Source: Pseudomonas rhodesiae (GTDB taxonomy: Bacteria > Pseudomonadota > Gammaproteobacteria > Pseudomonadales > Pseudomonadaceae). From it: 64,000 nt of DNA. Location: contig NZ_VFEU01000015.1 of the NCBI RefSeq assembly GCF_007858255.1, forward strand, positions 1 to 64,000. The letters run 5' to 3'. Below, piece by piece: positions 14,668 through 23,766 of this stretch; position 1 is the first letter of the stretch, and each line of letters starts with the position of its first letter. The notes below the pieces were generated by a model. That model did not search any database. It worked only from the letters and a program-made list of their open reading frames with translations, and was not told the DNA's origin. The translations under genes and the position numbers were made by a program.

Positions 14668-16041
14668 TCAGAAAAAGCTCAGCCCCACGTGGAACAGTTT
14701 CTCCACGTCACGGATATGTTTCTTATCCACAAGGAAAAGGATGACGTGGTCACCAGTGGCGATCACCGTGTCGTCGTGGGCAATGATCACCTCTTCATCG
14801 CGAATGATCGCGCCAATGGTGGTGCCCGGCGGCAGGCCGATGTCGCGAATGGCCTTGCCGATGACCTTGCTCGACTTCGAATCGCCGTGGGCAATCGCCT
14901 CAATCGCTTCCGCCGCGCCCCGACGCAGGGAGTGCACGCTGACGATATCGCCACGGCGCACATGGGCGAGCAAAGTGCCGATGGTCGCCAGTTGCGGGCT
15001 GATGGCGATGTCGATATCGCCACCCTGGATCAGGTCCACATAGGCCGGATTGTTGATGATGGTCATCACCTTTTTTGCCCCCAGGCGCTTGGCCAGCAAG
15101 GAGGACATGATGTTGGCCTCGTCATCGTTGGTCAGCGCCAGGAAAATATCGGCGTCGGCGATGTTCTCTTCCACCAGCAGGTCGCGGTCTGAAGCACTGC
15201 CTTGGAGTACGACCGTACTGTCCAAGGTGTCGGATAAATGCCGGCAGCGTGCAGGGCTCATCTCGATGATCTTGACTTGGTAGCGGCTTTCGATGGCCTC
15301 TGCCAAACGCTCACCGATTTGCCCGCCGCCGGCTATGACGATGCGCTTGTAGGTTTCGTCCAGTCGGCGCATTTCGCTCATGACTGCGCGAATATTCGCT
15401 TTGGCGGCGATGAAAAACACTTCGTCGTCGGCTTCGATCACCGTGTCGCCCTGGGGCAGGATCGGCCGATCACGACGGAAAATCGCCGCCACGCGGGTTT
15501 CGACGTTCGGCATATGTTCGCGCAATTGGCGCAACTGCTGGCCCACCAAAGGCCCGCCGTAATAGGCCTTCACCGCTACCAGCTGCGCTTTGCCTTCGGC
15601 GAAGTCGATCACCTGCAAGGCGCCGGGGATCTCGATCAGGCGCTTGATGTAGTGGGTAACCACCTGCTCCGGGCTGATCAAGACATCCACCGGGATCGCA
15701 TCGTTATCAAACAGCCCGGCGCGGGTCAGGTAGGCCGCCTCACGCACCCGGGCGATCTTGGTCGGCGTGTGAAACAGTGTGTGAGCGACCTGGCAGGCGA
15801 CCATGTTGGTTTCGTCGCTATTGGTCACGGCGACCAGCATGTCGGCGTCGTCGGCACCGGCCTGGCGCAGTACGGTAGGAAACGAGGCGCGGCCTTGTAC
15901 GGTTCGGATATCCAGGCGGTCACCCAAATTCCGCAGACGCTCGGCGTCGGTGTCCACCACGGTGATGTCATTGGCTTCGCTGGCCAAATGTTCAGCCAAC
16001 GTGCCACCGACCTGCCCTGCGCCTAGGATGATGATTTTCAT
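14668..16041 (-). CDS. trkA: Trk potassium-uptake regulatory protein TrkA
   Basis: A 457-residue cytoplasmic NAD(H)-binding subunit that gates the TrkH/TrkG potassium channel. It has the duplicated RCK layout: two Rossmann domains (IIILGAGQVGGTLAEHL at 3-19 and IVIAGGGQIGERLAEAI around 235) each followed by a TrkA-C domain. The length is typical. It lies just downstream of rsmB in the def-fmt-rsmB-trkA order known from Pseudomonas, with a 21-nt gap, so it is probably in the same transcript. Confidence 0.97.
   Translation of the reverse strand: MKIIILGAGQVGGTLAEHLASEANDITVVDTDAERLRNLGDRLDIRTVQGRASFPTVLRQAGADDADMLVAVTNSDETNMVACQVAHTLFHTPTKIARVREAAYLTRAGLFDNDAIPVDVLISPEQVVTHYIKRLIEIPGALQVIDFAEGKAQLVAVKAYYGGPLVGQQLRQLREHMPNVETRVAAIFRRDRPILPQGDTVIEADDEVFFIAAKANIRAVMSEMRRLDETYKRIVIAGGGQIGERLAEAIESRYQVKIIEMSPARCRHLSDTLDSTVVLQGSASDRDLLVEENIADADIFLALTNDDEANIMSSLLAKRLGAKKVMTIINNPAYVDLIQGGDIDIAISPQLATIGTLLAHVRRGDIVSVHSLRRGAAEAIEAIAHGDSKSSKVIGKAIRDIGLPPGTTIGAIIRDEEVIIAHDDTVIATGDHVILFLVDKKHIRDVEKLFHVGLSFF
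14681..14696. promoter_or_regulatory. Weak parS-like site in the 3' end of trkA
   Basis: AGCCCCACGTGGAACA matches TGTTCCACGTGGAACA at 13 of 16 positions, with a perfect right half. It lies between two exact DnaA boxes. Confidence 0.35.
14723..14731 (+). promoter_or_regulatory. DnaA box inside trkA
   Basis: Exact TTATCCACA near the 3' end of trkA. Confidence 0.45.
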
Positions 16042-16062
16042 CCGGTCACTCCCTCAAAGCCT

Positions 16063-17373
16063 TTAGCCGCGCGCGGCGGCGATCTTGATCAGTTTGGCGT
16101 AGTAGAAGCCATCGTGCCCGCCTTCCTGCGCAAGCAGTTGGCGGCCATGGGGCTGTTTGATACCGGCCGCAGTGGCGAGGTCCAGCTCCCGCGCGCCGCT
16201 GGTGCGCGCGAGAAAGGCTTCAATAACCTCGGTGTTCTCGGTGGGTAAAGTGGAGCAGGTGGCGTAGAGCAGAATGCCGCCGACTTCCAGGGTTGGCCAC
16301 AGGGCATCGAGCAACTCGCCTTGCAGCGCGGCGAGGGCGGCGATGTCATCGGCTTGGCGGGTGAGTTTGATGTCCGGGTGGCGGCGGATCACTCCGGTGG
16401 CGGAGCATGGCGCATCGAGCAGAATGCGCTGGAAAGGTTTGCCGTCCCACCAAGTGGCAGTGTCGCGTCCGTCGGCGGCAATCAGTTCGGCGCTCAGGCC
16501 CAGGCGCGCGAGGTTTTCCCGTACACGCACCAGGCGCTTGGCTTCCAAGTCGACGGCGACTACCTGTGCCAGGTCTTTTTCCACTTCCAGAATGTGACAC
16601 GTCTTACCGCCCGGCGCGCAGCAGGCATCCAGCACACGTTGGCCTGGCGCCAGATCGAGCAGGTCGGCGGCCAGCTGTGCGGCTTCGTCCTGCACGCTGA
16701 TCCAACCCTCGGCAAACCCCGGCAGGCCGCGCACATCGGTGGCGGTTTCGAGCACGATGCCGTCGACGCTGTAGGCGCATGGCGTGGCGCTGAGGCCGGC
16801 ATCGCTGAGCAGTTTCAGGTAGGCGTCGCGCTGATGATGGCGGCGATTGACTCGCAGGATCATCGGCGGGTGCGCATTGTTGGCTGCGCAGATGGCTTCC
16901 CACTGCTGCGGCCAAAAAGCTTTCAGGGATTTCTGCAACCAGCGTGGGTGCGCGGTACGCACCACCGGGTCATGTTCAAGCTCGGCCAGCAGCGCTTCGC
17001 TTTCACGCTGGGCGCGGCGCAGCACGGCGTTGAGCAGGGCCTTGGCCCAGGGCTTTTTCAGTTTGTCGGCACAGCCGACGGTTTCTCCGATGGCGGCGTG
17101 GGCCGGCACCCGGGTGTAGAGCAGTTGATAGAGGCCCACCAACAGCAGCGCTTCGACATCTGCATCCGCCGCCTTGAACGGCTTTTGCAACAGCTTGGCT
17201 GCCAACGCCGACAAACGTGGTTGCCAGCGGGCTGTGCCGAAGGCCAGGTCCTGAGTGAAACCGCGATCGCGATCTTCAACCTTATCCAACTGTGTGGGCA
17301 GCGAACTGTTGAGCGATGCCTTGCCGTTGAGAACGGCGGCGAGTGCCTTGGCGGCAGCCAGACGCGGGTTCAT
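16063..17373 (-). CDS. rsmB: 16S rRNA m5C967 methyltransferase
   Basis: A 436-residue SAM-dependent enzyme (Sun/RsmB) that methylates C967 of 16S rRNA. An N-terminal NusB-like RNA-binding domain (about 1-130) precedes the Rossmann methyltransferase with SAM motif DACCAPGGKT. Two cysteines typical of m5C enzymes are seen in LDAPCSATG and YATCSTLP. Its ATG overlaps the fmt stop by 4 nt (ATGA), so translation is coupled. Confidence 0.96.
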   Translation of the reverse strand: MNPRLAAAKALAAVLNGKASLNSSLPTQLDKVEDRDRGFTQDLAFGTARWQPRLSALAAKLLQKPFKAADADVEALLLVGLYQLLYTRVPAHAAIGETVGCADKLKKPWAKALLNAVLRRAQRESEALLAELEHDPVVRTAHPRWLQKSLKAFWPQQWEAICAANNAHPPMILRVNRRHHQRDAYLKLLSDAGLSATPCAYSVDGIVLETATDVRGLPGFAEGWISVQDEAAQLAADLLDLAPGQRVLDACCAPGGKTCHILEVEKDLAQVVAVDLEAKRLVRVRENLARLGLSAELIAADGRDTATWWDGKPFQRILLDAPCSATGVIRRHPDIKLTRQADDIAALAALQGELLDALWPTLEVGGILLYATCSTLPTENTEVIEAFLARTSGARELDLATAAGIKQPHGRQLLAQEGGHDGFYYAKLIKIAAARG

Positions 17374-18323
17374 TGGACGGCCGCCCCGAGGACGGTACCC
17401 AGGGAAAACTTCTCACGTCGGCTGTTGAACAAATCGCTGAAATTCAGCGCTTTGCCACCGGGCAATTGCAGACGAGTCAGGCATAGCGCCTGTTCGCCGC
17501 AGGCCACCAGCAGGCCGTCCTTGCTGGCGCCGATGATCTCACCGGACGCGCCGTTGCCGTCGGCCAAGGTAGCGGCCAGCACTTTCAGGGCTTCGCCATT
17601 GAGGGTGCTGTGGCAGATCGGCCACGGGTTGAAGGCACGCACGAGGCGCTCCAGCTCGACGGCCGGGCGGCGCCAGTCGATGCGTGCTTCGTCCTTGTTC
17701 AATTTGTGTGCGTAAGTGGCCAGGCTGTCGTCCTGCACGTCGCCTTGCAGGGTTCCGGCGGCCAGGCCGGCGATGGCCTGGATCACAGCCGGTGGGCCCA
17801 GCTCGGCGAGGCGGTCGTGCAGGCTGCCGCCGGTGTCTTCGGCGGTGATTGGGGTGGTGACTTTCAACAGCATCGGGCCGGTGTCCAGGCCTGCTTCCAT
17901 GCGCATCACGGTCACGCCGCTTTCGCTGTCGCCGGCCTCGACGGCACGCTGGATCGGCGCCGCACCGCGCCAGCGCGGCAATAGCGAGGCGTGGCTGTTG
18001 ATGCAGCCAAGGCGTGGGATATCCAGGACGGCCTGAGGCAGGATCAGACCATAGGCCACCACCACCAGCAGGTCCGGTTGTAACGCGGCCAATTCGGCCT
18101 GAGCCTCGGCGTTGCGCAGGGTCGGCGGCTGCAGCACGGGGATGTTGTGTTCCAGCGCCAGTTGCTTGACCGGGCTCGGCATCAGTTTTTGCCCACGCCC
18201 GGCCGGACGATCCGGCTGGGTGTACACCGCGACCACCTCATAGGGGCTGGCGAGCAGCGCCTTGAGGTGTTCGGCGGCAAATTCGGGTGTACCGGCAAAA
18301 ACAATGCGCAGTGGCTCGGTCAT
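17370..18323 (-). CDS. fmt: Methionyl-tRNA formyltransferase
   Basis: A 317-residue enzyme that formylates the initiator Met-tRNA using 10-formyl-THF. The N-terminus RIVFAGTPEFAAEHLKALL and the catalytic stretch NSHASLLPRWRGAAPIQRAV are diagnostic. The C-terminal OB-like tRNA-binding domain is complete. It follows def after a gap that contains an intrinsic-terminator-like hairpin, and overlaps rsmB downstream. Confidence 0.97.
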   Translation of the reverse strand: MTEPLRIVFAGTPEFAAEHLKALLASPYEVVAVYTQPDRPAGRGQKLMPSPVKQLALEHNIPVLQPPTLRNAEAQAELAALQPDLLVVVAYGLILPQAVLDIPRLGCINSHASLLPRWRGAAPIQRAVEAGDSESGVTVMRMEAGLDTGPMLLKVTTPITAEDTGGSLHDRLAELGPPAVIQAIAGLAAGTLQGDVQDDSLATYAHKLNKDEARIDWRRPAVELERLVRAFNPWPICHSTLNGEALKVLAATLADGNGASGEIIGASKDGLLVACGEQALCLTRLQLPGGKALNFSDLFNSRREKFSLGTVLGAAVQ

Positions 18324-18356
18324 GGGCGTTCTCGGTTAAAAACAGTCACAAAAGAA

Positions 18357-18380
18357 AAAGGCTTGCCGCAGCAAGCCTTT
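18357..18380 (-). terminator. Hairpin with T-run between def and fmt
   Basis: A perfect 10-bp stem (AAAGGCTTGC, loop CGCA, GCAAGCCTTT), followed on the minus strand by CTTTTTCTTTTG. It should terminate or attenuate transcription passing from def toward fmt. Confidence 0.75.
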
Positions 18381-18392
18381 GGAAGAGGGGCA

Positions 18393-18899
18393 TCAAGCTT
18401 GCTGGCGATGCTTTTTTTCCAGCTTCTTCTTGATCCGGTCACGCTTAAGCGTGGACAGGTAATCGACAAACAGTTTGCCGTTGAGGTGGTCGCATTCGTG
18501 CTGGATACATACCGCCAGCAGGCCGTCGGCGATCAGTTCATAGGGCTTGCCATCACGGTCCAGAGCCTTAATTTTCACGCGCAACGGGCGCTCGACGTTC
18601 TCGTAGAACTCCGGCACCGACAGGCAGCCTTCCTGGTATTCGCCCATCTCGTCGGTCAGCGGTTCGAATTCGGGGTTGATGAACACCCGTGGTTCGCTGC
18701 GATCTTCCGACAGGTCCATGACCACGACGCGCTGATGCACGTTGACCTGGGTCGCGGCGAGGCCGATGCCCGGGGCTTCATACATTGTTTCAAACATGTC
18801 ATCGACCAACTGACGAACCTTGTCGTCCACTACGGCCACCGGTTTGGCGATCGTGCGCAGGCGCGAGTCGGGAAATTCGAGGATGTTCAAAATAGCCAT
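18393..18899 (-). CDS. def: Peptide deformylase
   Basis: A 168-residue Fe(II) enzyme that removes the formyl group from nascent proteins. All three motifs are present: GIGLAATQ (44-51), EGCLS (90-94, metal ligand C92) and HECDH (134-138). I chose ATG 18899 (AILNILEFPD), the standard N-terminus; the 38 extra residues of the longer frame do not look native. The ribosome-binding site is weak. It is divergent from the secreted protein at 19035. Confidence 0.97.
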   Translation of the reverse strand: MAILNILEFPDSRLRTIAKPVAVVDDKVRQLVDDMFETMYEAPGIGLAATQVNVHQRVVVMDLSEDRSEPRVFINPEFEPLTDEMGEYQEGCLSVPEFYENVERPLRVKIKALDRDGKPYELIADGLLAVCIQHECDHLNGKLFVDYLSTLKRDRIKKKLEKKHRQQA

Positions 18900-19034
18900 A
18901 AGCGTAATTGCTGCACATGTGAGGTAAAGGCAAATCGGCGGTGGGATGGACCCATACGGCCGGTGTGAAACGCTCGAAAGCCGCGAAGGCCAAGGCATTT
19001 CACGCGAACGCACATAATAAAGGAGATTGACCCC

Positions 19035-19811
19035 ATGAGGAAATCGCTACTCGTCTTGCTGCTGTGGGCGCCGTTTGCCATGGCGTTATTGCCGCGGCCA
19101 GACCAGCCTCTCGATCCATCGACGCAACAGGCCATCCAACGCTTTCTGCTGCACAACCGCATTCTGGATAAACCCGAGGATCTGGACACAGCGCCTTACA
19201 TTATCGCGGCCGACAACGGTCGGGTCATGGGCGCCAACGGTGAGCGTGTGCATGCCCGTGGCGTTTTGGATCCTGCCCAGCCCGCCTACGCCGTGGTGCG
19301 GCGCGGCAAGCTTTACACTGACCCTGCCACCCAAGAATTGCTGGGCGTCAATGCCGACGATATCGGCACTGCTCGCTTTATCTACGCTGGTGATCTGAGC
19401 ACCCTGGCGCTGCAACGGGTGACCCAGGAGGTACGCCCCGGTGATCGCTTGCTGCGTGTCGAGCCTGCGGTGGACCTGGCAAGGCTCAAAGTGCCGCTGA
19501 ATGCGGCGTTTATCGAAGGGCGCATCATCGATGTCCCCCGAGGCGTCACCCAGATTGGGGTGCTCGACGCCGTCACTCTGGACAAAGGTCGTCGCGATGG
19601 CTTGGTCGAAGGCCAGTTGCTGACCGTCATAAAAGCCGGTGCCACCATCAGGGACTCCCTGAGTGACTCCCCGGTAACGCTTCCCGATGAACCCGCCGGC
19701 ACCCTGCTGGTGTTTCGCACCTATGAAAAGCTCAGCTTTGGCCTGGTGCTTAGCGCTTCACACTCATTGGCGGTGATGGACCGTTTCGAGACTGCCCGTC
19801 AAAGCCAATAA
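19035..19811 (+). CDS. Secreted protein related to the dprA-linked LysM protein, lacking the LysM domain
   Basis: A 258-residue exported protein. A signal peptide (about 1-17, RKSLLVLLLWAPFAMA) leads directly into the region PSTQQAIQRFLLHNRIL onward. In Pseudomonas the gene at this place, between def and dprA, usually encodes a LysM peptidoglycan-binding domain right after the signal peptide and then this same C-terminal part (VLDAVTLDKGRRDGLVEG, LVFRTYEKLSFGLVL). Here the LysM segment of about 80 residues is missing with no frameshift remnant. GGAG precedes the ATG. It probably acts in the periplasm; function unknown. Confidence 0.75.
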   Translation: MRKSLLVLLLWAPFAMALLPRPDQPLDPSTQQAIQRFLLHNRILDKPEDLDTAPYIIAADNGRVMGANGERVHARGVLDPAQPAYAVVRRGKLYTDPATQELLGVNADDIGTARFIYAGDLSTLALQRVTQEVRPGDRLLRVEPAVDLARLKVPLNAAFIEGRIIDVPRGVTQIGVLDAVTLDKGRRDGLVEGQLLTVIKAGATIRDSLSDSPVTLPDEPAGTLLVFRTYEKLSFGLVLSASHSLAVMDRFETARQSQ

Positions 19812-19840
19812 GTAGCCTGCTAAATAAGTTACCAACAGAC

Positions 19841-19849
19841 TTATCCACA
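19841..19849 (+). promoter_or_regulatory. DnaA box upstream of dprA
   Basis: Exact TTATCCACA, 26 bp before the dprA start codon. A second exact copy lies inside dprA. Confidence 0.5.
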
Positions 19850-19874
19850 GCTTGTTCCGGTCAAGGATGATCAG

Positions 19875-20969
19875 ATGAATCCGATTAATAGCCATGAAAT
19901 TTCCCCGTCAGAACTGGAGGCTCGCCTACGGCTGCACAGGCTGCCGGAGCTGGGTCCGAAGCGTTTTCGTTTGTTGATTGAGGCGTTCGGTTGCGCCTCC
20001 AAAGCCATCAGCGCCCCTGCCAGTGCCTGGCGATCTCTGGGCTTGCCGGCCATCAGCGCCGAGGCACGGCGAAGCCAGGAAATCCGCGACGGTGCCAGCG
20101 CGGCATTGGCGTGGCTTGAGCATCCGGCCCAGCATTTGTTGATGTGGGATCAGCCTGAATACCCGGCACTGCTGGCCCAGATCGATGATGCGCCGCCGTT
20201 GTTATTCATTGCCGGCGACCCTGGCATTCTGGAAAAACCGCAGTTGGCGGTGGTCGGCAGTCGTCGCGCGTCCCGCCCAGGCATGGATACCGCCGCTGCG
20301 TTTTCCCGCAGCCTGGCGGGCGCCGGGTTTGTCATCACCAGTGGCTTGGCCTTGGGTATCGACGGCGCGGCACATCAGGCTGCGCTGGAGGTGGGCGGTC
20401 AGACAATCGGCGTGCTGGGCACGGGACTGGAAAATTTTTATCCACAACGTCATCGGCGCCTTGCCGCGGCGATGATTGCTCAAGGCAGCGCGGTGGTTTC
20501 TGAGTTTCCGCTGGATGCCGCACCCCAGGCTGCCAACTTTCCACGGCGTAACCGGATCATCAGTGGCCTGTCCTTGGGCGTACTGGTGGTGGAAGCCAGC
20601 ATGGCCAGCGGTTCGCTGATTACGGCCAAACTGGCGGCCGAGCAGGGCCGTGAGGTGTACGCAATCCCCGGCTCCATCCATCACCCTGGCGCCAAGGGCT
20701 GCCATCAGTTGATCCGCGAGGGTGCGGTGCTGGTGGAAACCATCGAGCATATTCTGGAAGGCTTGCGTGGCTGGCAGGCGTTATCACAGCCGGCGCCGAT
20801 CCCGGTTACTCATCCGCTGGTGGCACTGCTGCACGCTGCGCCCCAGACCAGCGAGGGGTTGGCCATTGCCAGCGGGCGCACATTGTCCCAAGTGCTGGCG
20901 ACGCTGACCGAGCTGGAGCTGGAAGGCCAGGTCATCTGCGAGAGCGGGCGCTGGCTCGCGCGTGGCTAG
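19875..20969 (+). CDS. dprA: DNA-processing protein DprA (Smf)
   Basis: A 364-residue protein that loads RecA on incoming single-stranded DNA during transformation. The Rossmann-like core shows VGSRRASRPG (around 118-127), SGLALGIDGAAHQAAL and the LGTGLENFYPQRHRRL region; a C-terminal winged-helix-like DML1 domain follows (about 300-360). AAGGA precedes ATG 19875. The DnaA boxes before and inside it are unusual. Confidence 0.95.
   Translation: MNPINSHEISPSELEARLRLHRLPELGPKRFRLLIEAFGCASKAISAPASAWRSLGLPAISAEARRSQEIRDGASAALAWLEHPAQHLLMWDQPEYPALLAQIDDAPPLLFIAGDPGILEKPQLAVVGSRRASRPGMDTAAAFSRSLAGAGFVITSGLALGIDGAAHQAALEVGGQTIGVLGTGLENFYPQRHRRLAAAMIAQGSAVVSEFPLDAAPQAANFPRRNRIISGLSLGVLVVEASMASGSLITAKLAAEQGREVYAIPGSIHHPGAKGCHQLIREGAVLVETIEHILEGLRGWQALSQPAPIPVTHPLVALLHAAPQTSEGLAIASGRTLSQVLATLTELELEGQVICESGRWLARG
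20438..20446 (+). promoter_or_regulatory. DnaA box inside dprA
   Basis: Exact TTATCCACA within the coding region, 597 bp from the copy upstream of the gene. Confidence 0.45.
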
Positions 20970-21040
20970 GTTTTTGTGCTGCTAGGTTTTGCAAAGAAGA
21001 TGGGTAAACTGCGCACAGCTTTAGTCCGGAGAGTTAAACC

Positions 21041-21598
21041 ATGGTCAACAGGTGGCGTGTGCTGAAAGCCGCACAAGAGGTTCGCGCAGGCGCGGTGATT
21101 GCCTATCCGACCGAGGCGGTCTGGGGCCTGGGCTGCGACCCTTGGAACGAAGAGGCGGTGGATCGGCTGCTGGCGATCAAGAATCGCTCGGTGGACAAAG
21201 GCCTGATCCTGGTGGCGGACAACATCCGCCAGTTCGATTTTCTGTTCGAAGACTTCCCGCAGGCCTGGATCGAGCGCATGGCCAGTACCTGGCCCGGGCC
21301 CAATACCTGGCTGGTGCCGCATCAGGATCTGTTGCCGGAATGGGTCACCGGCGTGCACGACACGGTAGCGTTGCGGGTAAGCGATCATCCGCTGGTACGG
21401 GACTTGTGCGCACTGGTGGGGCCGCTGATTTCCACCTCCGCCAACCCCCAGGGCCGCCCGGCCGCGCGCACGCGGATTCGCGTGGAGCAGTACTTCCGTG
21501 GCCAGCTAGACCTGGTGTTGGGTGGTGCCCTGGGCGGGCGCAAGAACCCGAGTCTGATTCGCGACCTGGCGACGGGCAAGGTGGTCCGCCCGTCTTGA
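21041..21598 (+). CDS. tsaC: L-threonylcarbamoyladenylate synthase (TsaC/YrdC)
   Basis: A 185-residue enzyme that makes threonylcarbamoyl-AMP from threonine, bicarbonate and ATP for the t6A modification of tRNA. The YrdC core (AYPTEAVWGLGCDP, KNRSVDKGLILVAD, STSANPQGRPAARTR) is intact and the length matches the short TsaC form. ATG 21041 follows CCGGAGAG. It lies downstream of dprA in the same direction, a conserved Pseudomonas neighbourhood. Confidence 0.96.
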   Translation: MVNRWRVLKAAQEVRAGAVIAYPTEAVWGLGCDPWNEEAVDRLLAIKNRSVDKGLILVADNIRQFDFLFEDFPQAWIERMASTWPGPNTWLVPHQDLLPEWVTGVHDTVALRVSDHPLVRDLCALVGPLISTSANPQGRPAARTRIRVEQYFRGQLDLVLGGALGGRKNPSLIRDLATGKVVRPS

Positions 21599-21634
21599 TC
21601 CCCGCACCTACCCTGGGGCGACGGCGCTGGTTCC

Positions 21635-21659
21635 GGTTGGCCTGTTAAGCAGGCCAACC
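21635..21659. terminator. Perfect hairpin between convergent tsaC and qor
   Basis: 10-bp arms GGTTGGCCTG and CAGGCCAACC around TTAAG. No T-run follows, so efficiency as an intrinsic terminator is doubtful, but the convergent position suggests that role. Confidence 0.5.
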
Positions 21660-21679
21660 AGCCCAGGCACCTCAGCCCG

Positions 21680-22657
21680 TCAAGGCAACAGGATGGTCGA
21701 CCCCGTTGTACGCCGCCCCGACAGCTCGGTCTGCGCCTTGGCCGCCTCGGCCAGCGCATACCGCTGGTTGATATCGATGCGTACCTTGCCGCTTTGGATC
21801 ATCGAGAACAGATCGTCAGCCATTGCCTGCAAGTTTTGTGGATTGTTGGCGTAGGTCGCCAGGGTTGGCCGGGTGACATACAGCGAACCTTTCGCCGCCA
21901 GAATCCCCAGATTTACCCCATCCACCGCGCCCGATGCGTTGCCGAAGCTCACCACCAGCCCGCGTGGTGCGGCGCTGTCCAGCGAGGTCAGCCAGGTGTC
22001 CTTGCCGACGCCGTCATACACCACCGGGACTTTTTTGCCGTCGGTCAATTCCAGCACGCGCTGTGCGACATCTTCCTTGCTGTAGTCGATGGTTTCCCAC
22101 GCGCCGAGGGATTTGGCCAATGCGGCTTTCTCCGGCGAACTTACGGTACCGATCAACTTAACGCCCAGGGCCTTGGCCCATTGGCAGGCCAGCGAGCCCA
22201 CGCCACCGGCGGCGGCATGGAACAGGATGGTTTCACCACCCTTCAATTCATAGGTTTGGCGCAGCAGGTACTGCACCGTCAGACCCTTGAGCATGGCCCC
22301 GGCAGCTTGTTCGAAGCTGATGTCGTCGGGCAAGTGCACCAAGTTGGCGGCAGGCAGCACATGCAACTGGCTATAAGCGCCCAACGGGCCGCTGCCGTAG
22401 GCGACGCGATCGCCGACCTTGAATTGCGTGACCTCGCTGCCCACTGCATCCACCACGCCGGCCCCTTCTGCGCCCAGCCCCGATGGCAGGGATGGCGGTG
22501 CGTAGAGGCCGCTGCGGAAATAGGTGTCGATGAAGTTCAGGCCTATCGCCTCATTACGTACGCGAACCTGCTGTGGGCCCGGTTCCGCTGGCGTGTAGTC
22601 CACATATTCAAGTACTTCGGGGCCGCCATGGGCACTGAACTGGATACGCTTGGCCAT
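21680..22657 (-). CDS. qor: NADPH:quinone oxidoreductase (zeta-crystallin type)
   Basis: A 325-residue zinc-free medium-chain dehydrogenase that reduces quinones with NADPH. The N-terminal GroES-like domain and the Rossmann motif AAAGGVGSLACQWAKALG (about residues 150-167) are intact. I chose ATG 22657 because AAGGAG lies upstream and AKRIQFSAHGGPEVLEYV is the usual N-terminus; the longer in-frame start at 22723 adds 22 unlikely residues. It is divergent from hemF, as in related genomes. Confidence 0.93.
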   Translation of the reverse strand: MAKRIQFSAHGGPEVLEYVDYTPAEPGPQQVRVRNEAIGLNFIDTYFRSGLYAPPSLPSGLGAEGAGVVDAVGSEVTQFKVGDRVAYGSGPLGAYSQLHVLPAANLVHLPDDISFEQAAGAMLKGLTVQYLLRQTYELKGGETILFHAAAGGVGSLACQWAKALGVKLIGTVSSPEKAALAKSLGAWETIDYSKEDVAQRVLELTDGKKVPVVYDGVGKDTWLTSLDSAAPRGLVVSFGNASGAVDGVNLGILAAKGSLYVTRPTLATYANNPQNLQAMADDLFSMIQSGKVRIDINQRYALAEAAKAQTELSGRRTTGSTILLP

Positions 22658-22833
22658 CTGCACTTCTCCTTGGGTCGTTTTCACGAAGGCCCCTATCGGA
22701 CTCCTATGCTTGATCTTCGTCAACTGCGGCGCACCTAAGTGCAGTGCTCATTAAGCGCGGTGGTATCCTGTGCGCCCATTTGCCGCCGACGCCTGATGGC
22801 CTCGCGTAGCTTTGCCCGATTCAAGGTGATGCC

Positions 22834-23766
22834 ATGACTACCCGCACCGAGGCTGTAAAGGCCTACCTGCTTGACCTGCAAGACCGCATTTGCAGCGCCC
22901 TGGAAACCTTCGAGACGGACACTCGCTTTATCGAAGACGCCTGGACCCGGCCTGCCGGCGGCGGCGGTCGCACCCGTGTGATCGCGAACGGGACGGTGAT
23001 CGAAAAAGGCGGCGTTAACTTTTCCCACGTGTTCGGCAGCGGCCTCCCACCGTCCGCCAGCGCCCATCGCCCAGAGCTGGCCGGTCGCGGGTTTGAAGCG
23101 CTGGGCGTGTCACTGGTGATTCACCCGCACAACCCCTATGTGCCGACGTCCCACGCCAACGTGCGTTTTTTCATTGCTGAAAAAGAAGGCGAAGAAGCGG
23201 TGTGGTGGTTCGGCGGTGGCTTCGACCTCACCCCTTATTACGCCAACGAAGAAGACTGCATCCACTGGCACCGCGTGGCCGAGCAGGCGTGTGCGCCGTT
23301 CGGCCCCGACGTCTACGCGCGTTACAAAGCCTGGTGCGACACCTACTTCCACATCAAGCACCGCAACGAACCGCGTGGCATCGGCGGCCTGTTCTTCGAT
23401 GACTTGAACGAGTGGGGCTTCGACACCTGTTTCGCCTTTATTCGCGCCATCGGCGACGCCTATATCGACGCCTACCTACCGATCGTGCAGCGCCGCAAGG
23501 CCATGGCTTATACCGAGCAACAACGCGAGTTCCAGGAGTTCCGTCGTGGCCGCTACGTCGAGTTCAACCTGGTCTACGACCGTGGCACCTTGTTTGGCCT
23601 GCAATCGGGTGGCCGTACTGAGTCGATCCTGATGTCGCTGCCGCCGCAAGTGCGCTGGAGCTATGACTGGAAAGCCGAGGCCGGCAGCGAAGAAGCGCGT
23701 CTGACCGATTACTTCCTGCAGGACCGCGACTGGCTCGGCATCGCGGCCCCCAAGGCGGCGAACTGA
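22834..23766 (+). CDS. hemF: Oxygen-dependent coproporphyrinogen III oxidase
   Basis: A 310-residue cytoplasmic enzyme that converts coproporphyrinogen III to protoporphyrinogen IX in heme synthesis, using O2. The conserved core VIEKGGVNFSHVFG, PTSHANVRFF, FGGGFDLTPYY and KHRNEPRGIGGLFFDD is complete. AAGGTG precedes the ATG. The stop overlaps the aroE start by one base, so the two genes form an operon. Confidence 0.97.
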   Translation: MTTRTEAVKAYLLDLQDRICSALETFETDTRFIEDAWTRPAGGGGRTRVIANGTVIEKGGVNFSHVFGSGLPPSASAHRPELAGRGFEALGVSLVIHPHNPYVPTSHANVRFFIAEKEGEEAVWWFGGGFDLTPYYANEEDCIHWHRVAEQACAPFGPDVYARYKAWCDTYFHIKHRNEPRGIGGLFFDDLNEWGFDTCFAFIRAIGDAYIDAYLPIVQRRKAMAYTEQQREFQEFRRGRYVEFNLVYDRGTLFGLQSGGRTESILMSLPPQVRWSYDWKAEAGSEEARLTDYFLQDRDWLGIAAPKAAN

